Shown: piece by piece, positions 1 to 4,725 of the stretch
Layout of the letters: every line of letters begins with the position of its first letter
How positions within the stretch are numbered: position 1 is the stretch's first letter
Origin: Propionibacteriaceae bacterium
GTDB lineage: Bacteria; Actinomycetota; Actinomycetes; Propionibacteriales; Propionibacteriaceae
Length of the DNA stretch: 7,169 bases
Direction of reading: 5' to 3'
Assembly (NCBI GenBank): GCA_031262845.1
Contig: JAISGZ010000170.1
Location: forward strand, 1-7,169
Position numbers and translations under genes: made by a program
Notes under the pieces: generated by a model
What the model saw: the letters and a program-made list of their open reading frames with translations, nothing else
What the model was told of the DNA's origin: nothing
Database searches by the model: none

Positions 1-504
1 CGTCAAGGTGATCAGGTGGAAGCCGGTGATCAGGCTGATATCCGCCCCGGTAATAACTTGTCCCTGCGTCACATCCCCGTTGGCACGACCGTCCATGCGG
101 TCGAGTTGCGGCCGGGTGGCGGCGCCAAACTGGGCCGTTCGGCCGGCGCCGCCATTCAGTTGGTGGCCCGCGAAGGCACCTACGCCACGCTGCGCTTGCC
201 GTCCGGTGAGATGCGCTTGGTCGATGTCCGCTGCCGGGCCACGGTCGGCGAGGTCGGCAACGCCGAACAGTCGAATATCAACTGGGGTAAAGCCGGCCGG
301 ATGCGCTGGAAGGGCGTGCGGCCCACTGTCCGTGGTGTGGTCATGAACCCAATCGACCACCCGCACGGTGGTGGCGAGGGCCGGACCTCGGGTGGTCGCC
401 ACCCAGTCAGCCCCTGGGGTAAGCCCGAAGGCCGGACCCGGGACAAGAACAAGGCCTCGAACCGAATGATCGTCCGCCGGCGTAAGTCCGGCAAGAAGCG
501 CTGA
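1..504 (+). CDS. rplB: 50S ribosomal protein L2, 5'-truncated by window edge
   Basis: L2 is a universal 23S rRNA-binding protein of the 50S subunit, needed for subunit association and for a functional peptidyl-transferase centre. The window opens inside the gene in frame 1; 167 codons remain, about the C-terminal 60% of a family that is usually 270-280 residues. Visible family blocks are IRPGNNLSLRHIPVGTTVH, the GRSAGA segment, LRLPSGEMR, GEVGNAE, GVRPTVRGVVMNP and the signature HPHGGGEGR (bases 358-384), which contains the histidine implicated in peptidyl-transferase activity. The basic tail ending RRRKSGKKR is typical of actinobacterial L2. The ATG at 16 is internal, not the start: homology continues through codons 1-5. 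The stop is TGA at 502-504 and rpsS follows after 21 bases. Identification is secure; only the N-terminus is missing, because of the window boundary. Confidence 0.97.
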   Translation, partial: RQGDQVEAGDQADIRPGNNLSLRHIPVGTTVHAVELRPGGGAKLGRSAGAAIQLVAREGTYATLRLPSGEMRLVDVRCRATVGEVGNAEQSNINWGKAGRMRWKGVRPTVRGVVMNPIDHPHGGGEGRTSGGRHPVSPWGKPEGRTRDKNKASNRMIVRRRKSGKKR

Positions 505-525
505 GGCTAAGGAGAGCGAGTTTCT

Positions 526-807
526 ATGCCACGCAGTCTGAAAAAGGGTCCCTTTGTGGATGACCACCTGCTGAAAAAAGTCGCGGCGCTGAACGCCAAG
601 AACGCCAAGACCGTGATCAAGACCTGGTCCCGTCGGTCGATGATCGTGCCCGACATGTTGGGACACACGATCGCCGTTCATGACGGCCGCAAGCATGTGC
701 CGGTCTTCGTGACCGAAGCCATGATCGGCCACAAGTTGGGTGAGTTCGCCCCGACGCGGACCTTCCGAGGCCACGTCAAGGACGACAAGAAGGCGCGTCG
801 GCGCTAA
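526..807 (+). CDS. rpsS: 30S ribosomal protein S19
   Basis: S19 sits in the 30S head, pairs with S13 near the A-site finger bridge and contacts 16S rRNA. The 93-residue product matches the usual 91-93. It opens with the family start MPRSLKKGPFVDDHL, carries KTWSRRSMI (about residues 32-40), the block HDGRKHVPVFV (52-62) and the near-invariant GHKLGEFAPTRTF (68-80), then ends in a lysine/arginine-rich tail. AAGGAG at 509-514 lies 11 bases before the ATG and fixes the start. The gene sits between rplB and rplV as in the standard S10 operon. A perfect 9-base tandem repeat (AACGCCAAG twice, 592-609) encodes Asn-Ala-Lys twice in the variable loop and does not disturb the frame. Confidence 0.98.
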   Translation: MPRSLKKGPFVDDHLLKKVAALNAKNAKTVIKTWSRRSMIVPDMLGHTIAVHDGRKHVPVFVTEAMIGHKLGEFAPTRTFRGHVKDDKKARRR

Positions 808-824
808 CGGGAAGAGCTGTACCT

Positions 825-1229
825 ATGACTACGAAATACGAACGGCCAACCCGGCGGGAAGCGCTGTTGGGGGACCGACCGGGGGCTTATGCCATCGCCC
901 GTCACGTCCGGATGACACCGCAGAAAGTACGTCGGGTCGTCGATCTGGTGCGCGGTCTCGATGTCGATGACGCCCTGACCGTGTTGCGCTACGCGCCGCA
1001 AGCCGCCAGCGAGCCGGTTTACAAGTGCGTCGCTTCAGCGGTCGCCAACGCCGAGAATGTTGAATCGCTACGGCGCGACGATCTCTACGTGTCACAGATC
1101 TTTGTTGATGAAGGGGTCACCTTGCGTCGAATCCGGGCTCGGGCCAAGGGTTCTGCCTCGCGGATTCTCAAACGTGCTAGTCACATCACCGTGGTGGTTG
1201 AGCCTCGCGACATGGAGAAGGGAGCCTGA
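825..1229 (+). CDS. rplV: 50S ribosomal protein L22
   Basis: L22 is an early 23S assembly protein whose long beta-hairpin lines the peptide exit tunnel near the macrolide site. The product is 134 residues; the E. coli protein is 110, and actinobacterial forms are commonly longer at both ends. The core runs from about residue 20 (RPGAYAIARHVRMTPQKVRRVVDLVRG, in two overlapping blocks) through SAVANAEN (71-78) and IFVDEG (92-97) to the C-terminal SHITVVVEPRD. The hairpin tip, residues 100-113, reads LRRIRARAKGSASR. Compared with the family pattern it lacks the usual proline (Ala105) and one usual arginine (Ser110). GGAAGAG at 810-816 precedes the ATG by 8 bases. The stop is one base from the rpsC start, so translation is probably coupled. 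Confidence 0.97.
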   Translation: MTTKYERPTRREALLGDRPGAYAIARHVRMTPQKVRRVVDLVRGLDVDDALTVLRYAPQAASEPVYKCVASAVANAENVESLRRDDLYVSQIFVDEGVTLRRIRARAKGSASRILKRASHITVVVEPRDMEKGA

Positions 1230-1230
1230 G

Positions 1231-2067
1231 ATGGGCCAGAAAATTAACCCGATGGGTTTCCGGCTAGGCATTTCAACCGATCACGTGTCGCGCTGGTACG
1301 CCGATAAGCAGTACTCGGCCAACGTCGCCGAGGACGTCAAAATCCGTCGTTACCTGGCGCGCCACCTGGAACGGGCCGGCATTTCGTCAGTCGAAATCGA
1401 ACGGCGCGGCGAGCGGGTCACGATCTATCTCTACGCGGCTCGTCCGGGCATCGTTATCGGCCGTAATGGCGCCGAGGCGGAGCGGGTTCGGACCGAACTG
1501 GAGAAGATGGTCGGCAAGCAGGTTCAGCTCAACATCTTGGAGGTCAAGAACCCCGAGATTGACGCTCAACTGGTCGCCCAAGGGGTGGCCGAACAACTCG
1601 GCCAGCGGGTGGCTTTCCGGCGCGCGATGCGTAAAGCCCAGCAGTCGGCCATGCGGGGCGGGGCCCTCGGTATCCGGATTCAGTGCTCGGGTCGTCTCGG
1701 CGGCGCCGAAATGAGCCGGTCGGAGTTCTACCGCGAAGGCCGCGTGCCGCTGCACACGCTGCGGGCCGATATTGACTATGGCTTCTACGAAGCCCGCACG
1801 ACCTTTGGCCGGATCGGTGTCAAGGTGTGGATTTACAAGGGCGATGTCACGGGCACCCGGGCGGAGCGGGCGGCTCAGAAAGCGGCTCGCCAAGCGGCCC
1901 TCGGTCGGCAGCGGCCGGGTCGCCGGGCTGGTGGCGGTGGCCGCGGCCGGGACGGTGACCGCCGTGACGGTGATCGTGGCGGTCGGCGCCGGAACGAAAC
2001 CGAAGCTCCGGCCGCGGTGGAGACAGCCGCTTCCGCCGCGACGGCGACTGAGACAGCAGGAGCGTGA
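1231..2067 (+). CDS. rpsC: 30S ribosomal protein S3 with extended low-complexity C-terminus
   Basis: S3 lies on the solvent side of the 30S head and, with S4 and S5, forms the mRNA entry channel and the helicase centre. The 278-residue product opens with MGQKINPMGFRLGI. The N-terminal type-II KH domain has its GxxG loop at residues 77-80 (GRNG) within PGIVIGRNGAEA. The arginine/lysine cluster FRRAMRK (129-135) corresponds to the residues linked to helicase activity. The C-terminal domain shows SGRLGGAEMSRSEFYREGR, then LRADIDYGFYEA and GVKVWIYKG. From about residue 207 the family core ends. A 70-residue tail follows: Ala/Arg-rich, then Gly/Arg/Asp with two RDGDR units (240-249), then an acidic Ala/Thr/Glu end. 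E. coli S3 is 233 residues; long tails are known in actinobacteria. The ATG at 1231, after AAGGGAG (1218-1224), is the start. Upstream in-frame codons overlap rplV and are not part of the protein. Confidence 0.97.
   Translation: MGQKINPMGFRLGISTDHVSRWYADKQYSANVAEDVKIRRYLARHLERAGISSVEIERRGERVTIYLYAARPGIVIGRNGAEAERVRTELEKMVGKQVQLNILEVKNPEIDAQLVAQGVAEQLGQRVAFRRAMRKAQQSAMRGGALGIRIQCSGRLGGAEMSRSEFYREGRVPLHTLRADIDYGFYEARTTFGRIGVKVWIYKGDVTGTRAERAAQKAARQAALGRQRPGRRAGGGGRGRDGDRRDGDRGGRRRNETEAPAAVETAASAATATETAGA
1858..2064 (+). repeat. Low-complexity Gly/Arg/Asp and Ala/Thr/Glu tail of S3, with a 15-base tandem repeat
   Basis: This is the part of rpsC that encodes the disordered-looking tail. Two adjacent, imperfect 15-base units at 1948-1962 and 1963-1977 both encode Arg-Asp-Gly-Asp-Arg and differ only at silent third positions. 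A Gly-Gly-Gly-Gly-Arg-Gly-Arg run lies just before them. The last 24 residues turn acidic and rich in Ala, Thr and Glu. The reading frame stays open and the in-frame stop at 2065 is close to rplP, so this looks like genuine coding sequence and not a frameshift. The local function is unknown; RNA contact by the RG-rich portion is an inference. Confidence 0.7.
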
Positions 2068-2071
2068 GACG

Positions 2072-2491
2072 ATGCTGATTCCGCGGCGGATTAAACACCG
2101 CAAACAACACCACCCCAAGAGGACCGGCATGGCCAAGGGTGGTACCAAGCTGGCTTTCGGCGAATACGGGATTCAAGCCCTTGAGAGTTCGTATCTGACT
2201 AACCGTCAGATCGAGGCCGCTCGTATCGCCATGACCCGCCACATTCGGCGTGGTGGCAAGGTCTGGATCAATGTTTATCCGGACCGGCCCCTGACCAAGA
2301 AACCGGCCGAAACCCGGATGGGTTCGGGTAAGGGCTCGCCGGAATGGTGGGTCGCCAACGTCAAGCCTGGCCGGGTGCTGTTCGAACTCAGCGGGGTCGG
2401 CGAAGACGTGGCCCGCGAAGCCATGCGGCTGGCCATTCACAAGCTGCCTTTCAAGGCACGTTTCATCAAGCGGGAAGCGGGTGACCTGTGA
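2072..2491 (+). CDS. rplP: 50S ribosomal protein L16
   Basis: L16 is a late-assembling 50S protein that organises the A-site tRNA region, contacting 23S helices 38 and 89 and bridging towards the 5S area. The product has 139 residues, normal for the family. Visible blocks are the N-terminal MLIPRRIKHRKQHHPKR, the block LTNRQIEAARIAMTR (42-56), KVWINVYPDRPLTKKPAE (63-80), RMGSGKG (82-88) and the C-terminal ELSGV to AIHKLPFKARF. Arg82 aligns with the arginine that is hydroxylated in E. coli L16; whether it is modified here cannot be seen. AGGAG at 2058-2062, inside the end of rpsC, lies 9 bases before the ATG. The start is 4 bases after the rpsC stop. Its TGA overlaps the rpmC ATG by one base (TGATG). 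Confidence 0.98.
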   Translation: MLIPRRIKHRKQHHPKRTGMAKGGTKLAFGEYGIQALESSYLTNRQIEAARIAMTRHIRRGGKVWINVYPDRPLTKKPAETRMGSGKGSPEWWVANVKPGRVLFELSGVGEDVAREAMRLAIHKLPFKARFIKREAGDL

Positions 2492-2718
2492 TGGCTCAAG
2501 CTAAAGCCCATGAGCTGCGTGACCTCAGCCGAGCCGATCTCAATGCTCGGATCTTGGAGTTGAAGAACGAGTTGTTCACCCTCCGCTTCGCCGCCCAGAC
2601 CGGCCAGCTGGAATCCCACGGCCGCCTGCGCAGCGTCCGGAAAGACATCGCCCGGTGCTACACGGTGTTGCAAGAGCGCAACCTCGGCATCGTGCCCGAT
2701 CCCGAAGAACAGGAGTGA
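2491..2718 (+). CDS. rpmC: 50S ribosomal protein L29
   Basis: L29 is a small two-helix protein beside L23 at the tunnel exit, where trigger factor and the signal recognition particle dock. The 75-residue product fits the actinobacterial size range (63-80). It shows the classic KAHELRDLSRADL start, the LKNELFTLRFAAQTGQL segment (24-40), and LRSVRKDIARCYTVLQER (46-63), with a short acidic end PDPEEQE. I chose the ATG at 2491, which overlaps the rplP stop. The GTG immediately before it (2488) would add only one methionine. A GGGAAG at 2472-2477 and GGTGA at 2480-2484, both inside rplP, are the candidate ribosome-binding sequences; neither is strong, so coupling to rplP translation is likely. Confidence 0.96.
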   Translation: MAQAKAHELRDLSRADLNARILELKNELFTLRFAAQTGQLESHGRLRSVRKDIARCYTVLQERNLGIVPDPEEQE

Positions 2719-2720
2719 CC

Positions 2721-3023
2721 ATGACTGAGGAAACCTCGTCAGCGACGGTGGCTGATCAGTCCGCCAGCCCCCAACGGGCCGGCCGTAAGGTCCGGGAAGG
2801 CGTCGTCGTCAGCGACAAAATGGACAAGACCGTGGTGGTGGCGGTCGAAGACCGCGTCAAGCACCGCCTCTACGGCAAGGTCATGACCCAGACGGTCCGC
2901 CTCAAGGCCCACGACGCCGACAATTCGGCTGGTACCGGTGACCGGGTCCGGATTATGGAGACTCGGCCGCTATCGGCGACCAAGCGCTGGCGTTTGCTGG
3001 AAATCGTCGAAAAGGCGAAGTAA
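2721..3023 (+). CDS. rpsQ: 30S ribosomal protein S17
   Basis: S17 is a primary 16S-binding protein of the 30S body (5' domain) with an OB fold. The 100-residue product is longer than E. coli S17 (84) because of a 22-residue Ser/Ala/Thr-rich N-terminal extension, a form common in actinobacteria. The core starts at RKVREGVVVSDKMDKTVVVAVE (first half residues 22-32), continues through KHRLYGK (47-53) and AHDADNSAGTGDRVRI (63-78), and ends with METRPLSATKRWRLLEIVEKAK in overlapping blocks. The histidine linked to neamine resistance in E. coli S17 (His48 here) is retained. The proline that often follows it is arginine, at a position that also varies elsewhere. AGGAG (2711-2715) lies 5 bases before the ATG, inside the end of rpmC; the intergenic gap is 2 bases. 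Confidence 0.97.
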   Translation: MTEETSSATVADQSASPQRAGRKVREGVVVSDKMDKTVVVAVEDRVKHRLYGKVMTQTVRLKAHDADNSAGTGDRVRIMETRPLSATKRWRLLEIVEKAK

Positions 3024-3039
3024 AGGCTGAGGTGAGTAG

Positions 3040-3408
3040 ATGATTCAACAAGAGACGCGGCTCAAAGTCGCCGACAACACCGGTGCCAAGGAAATCTTGT
3101 GCATCCGGGTGCTCGGTGGCTCGAAGCGCCGCTACGCCTATGTGGGGGACACGATCGTGGCCACCGTTAAAGACGCCATTCCCGGCGGCAACGTCAAGAA
3201 GGGCGAGGTCGTCAAAGCCGTGGTGGTGCGGACCCGCAAGGAACACCGTCGGCCCGACGGCTCCTACATCCGTTTCGACGAGAACGCCGCCGTGCTGTTG
3301 AACAACGCCGGCGAGCCCCGCGGTACCCGTGTCTTCGGACCGGTGGCCCGGGAACTGCGTGAGAAGAAGTTCATGCGCATCGTCTCACTCGCCCCGGAGG
3401 TGATCTGA
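3040..3408 (+). CDS. rplN: 50S ribosomal protein L14
   Basis: L14 binds 23S rRNA at the subunit interface, contacts L19, and is the docking site of the silencing factor RsfS. At 122 residues it has exactly the standard length. The sequence is highly conserved throughout: MIQQETRLKVADNTGAKE (1-18), IRVLGGSKRRYAYVGDTI, VKDAIPGGNVKKGEVVKAVVV in overlapping blocks, YIRFDENAAVLLNN, and the end GTRVFGPVARELREKKF followed by MRIVSLAPEVI. In E. coli this is the first gene of the spc operon with its own promoter; here it starts 16 bases after rpsQ. GAGGTGA (3029-3035) sits 4 bases before the ATG. The stop codon is immediately followed by the rplX start (TGAATG). Confidence 0.99.
   Translation: MIQQETRLKVADNTGAKEILCIRVLGGSKRRYAYVGDTIVATVKDAIPGGNVKKGEVVKAVVVRTRKEHRRPDGSYIRFDENAAVLLNNAGEPRGTRVFGPVARELREKKFMRIVSLAPEVI
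3396..3405 (+). promoter_or_regulatory. Extended Shine-Dalgarno of rplX
   Basis: GGAGGTGATC inside the last codons of rplN (Pro-Glu-Val-Ile-stop) matches ten consecutive bases of the sequence complementary to the usual bacterial 16S rRNA 3' end. It ends 3 bases before the rplX ATG, so it fixes the rplX start and probably drives reinitiation straight after rplN. It is the longest such match in the window. The L14 C-terminal Glu-Val-Ile is itself common, so the match serves coding and initiation at once. Confidence 0.75.
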
Positions 3409-3792
3409 ATGGCTACCCAGTTGCATGTCAAAAAAGGTGACCGGGTCAAGGTTCTGGCCGGTAAAGACAAGGGCACGATCGGTGAGATCATCGCCATCGA
3501 CCGCAAAGCCGGCCGGGTCACGGTGTCCGGCGTCAACATCGTCAAGCGGCACCGCAAAGACCGTCAGGACAACTCGGGCCGGAACAACATCATCAAAGGT
3601 GGCATCTTGTCCTCGGAAGCGCCGATTGACGTTTCCAACGTCGCCTTGGTGGTGCGGGACAAGAACAACGCCGAAGTTACGACGCGCGTTCGTTACGAGC
3701 GTCGGCAAGTGACGAAGAAGCGGCCCGATGGTTCGCAGTATGAGGGTTGGCGGTCCGTCCGGATCGCCGTCAAGACCGGGAAGGAAATCTGA
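3409..3792 (+). CDS. rplX: 50S ribosomal protein L24, long C-terminal form
   Basis: L24 starts 50S assembly by binding the 5' domain of 23S rRNA and sits near the tunnel exit. The KOW motif lies in about residues 7-33 (HVKKGDRVKVLAGKDKG and on to IIAIDRKAG), followed by VSGVNIVKRHRK (39-50) and the block GGILSSEAPIDVSNVALVV (64-82). The product is 127 residues against about 104 in E. coli. The excess is a C-terminal stretch reading KKRPDGSQYEGW then RSVRIAVKTGKEI, which I associate with part of the actinobacteria (inference from memory). The usual RVG(Y/F) motif after the core is RVRYERR here. The gene starts directly after the rplN stop and its TGA shares its A with the rplE ATG. Confidence 0.96.
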   Translation: MATQLHVKKGDRVKVLAGKDKGTIGEIIAIDRKAGRVTVSGVNIVKRHRKDRQDNSGRNNIIKGGILSSEAPIDVSNVALVVRDKNNAEVTTRVRYERRQVTKKRPDGSQYEGWRSVRIAVKTGKEI

Positions 3793-4457
3793 TGGCCGCC
3801 ACCAAGGCTGCTCCGGCTGGGTCCGAAGCTCCTGTCGAGGTGCCCTTTCCGCGCCTCAAACAGCGTTACCGGGAGGAAATCGCGCCTGCCTTACACGAGG
3901 AATTTGGCTACGACAACGTGATGTTGATTCCCGGTCTGGTCAAGATCGTCGTCAACATGGGTGTCGGTGAAGCCGCTCGCGATTCGAAGATCATCGACTC
4001 CGCCGTGGCCGACTTGACGCTGATCACGGGCCAGAAACCGCAGGTGACGAAAGCCCGGAAGTCGATTGCGCAGTTCAAATTGCGTGAAGGCATGCCGATT
4101 GGTTGTCACGTCACTTTGCGCGGTAACCGGATGTGGGAGTTCGCCGACCGGCTGTTGTCGATTGCACTGCCACGCATCCGGGACTTCCGGGGCCTCAACC
4201 CGCGTCAGTTCGATGGCCGTGGCAATTACACCTTCGGGCTAACCGAGCAGGTGGTTTTCCACGAGATCAACCAAGACAAGATCGACCGTCTGCGGGGGAT
4301 GGACATCACGTTCGTCACCAGCGCGACAACCGATGCCGAAGGCCGGGCCTTACTCCGCCGACTCGGTTTCCCCTTTATGACTGACGAAGCGGCAGCCGCC
4401 CAAGCCGCGGCCAAAGCGCCGCGTAAGCGTTCCCAACCGGTGCGGAAGAAGAGGTAA
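3792..4457 (+). CDS. rplE: 50S ribosomal protein L5 with extended basic C-terminus
   Basis: L5 joins 5S rRNA to the central protuberance, contacts P-site tRNA and forms an intersubunit bridge with S13. The core begins at about residue 20 (PRLKQRYREEIAPALHEEFGY) and shows IPGLVKIVVNMGVGEA, GQKPQVTKARKSIAQFKLRE (81-99, overlapping), IGCHVTLRG, then RIRDFRGL and NYTFGLTEQVVFHEI, ending at GRALLRRLGFPF. The product is 221 residues; E. coli L5 is 179. The excess is about 18 residues at the N-terminus and about 25 at the C-terminus (197-221), Ala-rich and then strongly basic, ending PVRKKR. AAGGA at 3781-3785, inside rplX, precedes the ATG by 6 bases. An alternative start further in is unlikely, because the ATG overlaps the rplX stop in the classic coupled manner. 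Confidence 0.97.
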   Translation: MAATKAAPAGSEAPVEVPFPRLKQRYREEIAPALHEEFGYDNVMLIPGLVKIVVNMGVGEAARDSKIIDSAVADLTLITGQKPQVTKARKSIAQFKLREGMPIGCHVTLRGNRMWEFADRLLSIALPRIRDFRGLNPRQFDGRGNYTFGLTEQVVFHEINQDKIDRLRGMDITFVTSATTDAEGRALLRRLGFPFMTDEAAAAQAAAKAPRKRSQPVRKKR

Positions 4458-4460
4458 GAC

Positions 4461-4646
4461 GTGGCCACGACAGCGATCAAGGTCAAGCAGTCCAAGAAGC
4501 CGAAGTTCAAGGTCCGGGCTTATACCCGGTGTTCGCGCTGCGGCCGGCCGAAGTCGGTCTACCGGAAGTTCGGCCTGTGCCGGATTTGCCTGCGGACGAT
4601 GGCTCATCAAGGCGAATTGCCCGGTATCACCAAGTCCTCTTGGTGA
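4461..4646 (+). CDS. rpsZ: 30S ribosomal protein S14, zinc-binding (type Z)
   Basis: S14 is a late-assembling protein of the 30S head, neighbouring S3, S10 and S19. The 61-residue product is the short, zinc-ribbon form: CxxC at Cys24/Cys27 and again at Cys40/Cys43, flanked by YTRCSRCGRPKSVYRKFGLC and RICLRTMAH, and closing GELPGITKSSW. The longer, cysteine-free S14 found in some bacteria (and used under zinc limitation in some actinobacteria) is not present in this window. Translation starts at GTG 4461, the only non-ATG start here, 3 bases after the rplE stop. AAGAGG at 4449-4454 supports it. The 79-base gap that follows is the largest in the window. Confidence 0.97.
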   Translation: MATTAIKVKQSKKPKFKVRAYTRCSRCGRPKSVYRKFGLCRICLRTMAHQGELPGITKSSW

Positions 4647-4725
4647 CTGTGTCCCCCATCCTTAACTACTTGACGACGCCGCAGGTCCCGCTGGGAAACC
4701 TCGGTGAGAAAGAGGCTTAACTGCC
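4647..4725 (+). other. 79-base gap between rpsZ and rpsH
   Basis: This is the only gap over 25 bases in the cluster. It contains a bulged hairpin (4679-4704) and the rpsH ribosome-binding sequence AAAGAGG (4709-4715, 10 bases before the ATG). A TTGACG at 4670-4675 resembles a -35 element, but nothing resembling a -10 box lies at the correct distance, so I do not call a promoter. There is no T-run, so the hairpin is not a classic terminator. No small gene is evident; the frame that stays open across the gap to 4720 is a shadow of rpsZ. Confidence 0.7.
4679..4704 (+). promoter_or_regulatory. Bulged hairpin before rpsH
   Basis: The left arm CCG-c-AGGT-CCC (4679-4689) can pair with GGG-aa-ACCT-CGG (4693-4704) around a three-base loop GCT. 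This gives ten pairs with a single bulged C on the left and two unpaired A on the right. It ends four bases before the rpsH ribosome-binding sequence. A leader structure acting on rpsH translation, for example as a ribosomal-protein binding site, is an inference; E. coli S8 regulates the spc mRNA from a different position (the start of L5). It could also be chance pairing in G+C-rich DNA. Confidence 0.4.

Noticed and set aside
1057..1230. 58-codon N-terminal extension of rpsC overlapping rplV
   Set aside because: The S3 family starts at MGQKINP (1231), with AAGGGAG just before it.
1772..2071. 100-codon N-terminal extension of rplP in frame, overlapping rpsC
   Set aside because: Conserved L16 begins exactly at MLIPRR (2072) with AGGAG upstream. 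The extension is the out-of-frame reading of the S3 tail.
1387..2148. Long antisense open frame (253 codons) opposite rpsC
   Set aside because: It mirrors the codon structure of rpsC in G+C-rich DNA, its translation resembles no family, and it lies wholly over a certain gene.
4670..4704. Possible promoter with TTGACG in the rpsZ-rpsH gap
   Set aside because: No -10-like hexamer occurs 16-18 bases downstream; the sequence there is G+C-rich and falls within the hairpin.
4679..4715. Intrinsic terminator after rpsZ
   Set aside because: The hairpin is followed by a purine-rich ribosome-binding sequence and not by a T-run, and the operon continues.
4529..4720. Small open frame running from rpsZ through the gap
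   Set aside because: Most of it is rpsZ in another frame. There is no ribosome-binding site at its start and the sequence matches nothing known.
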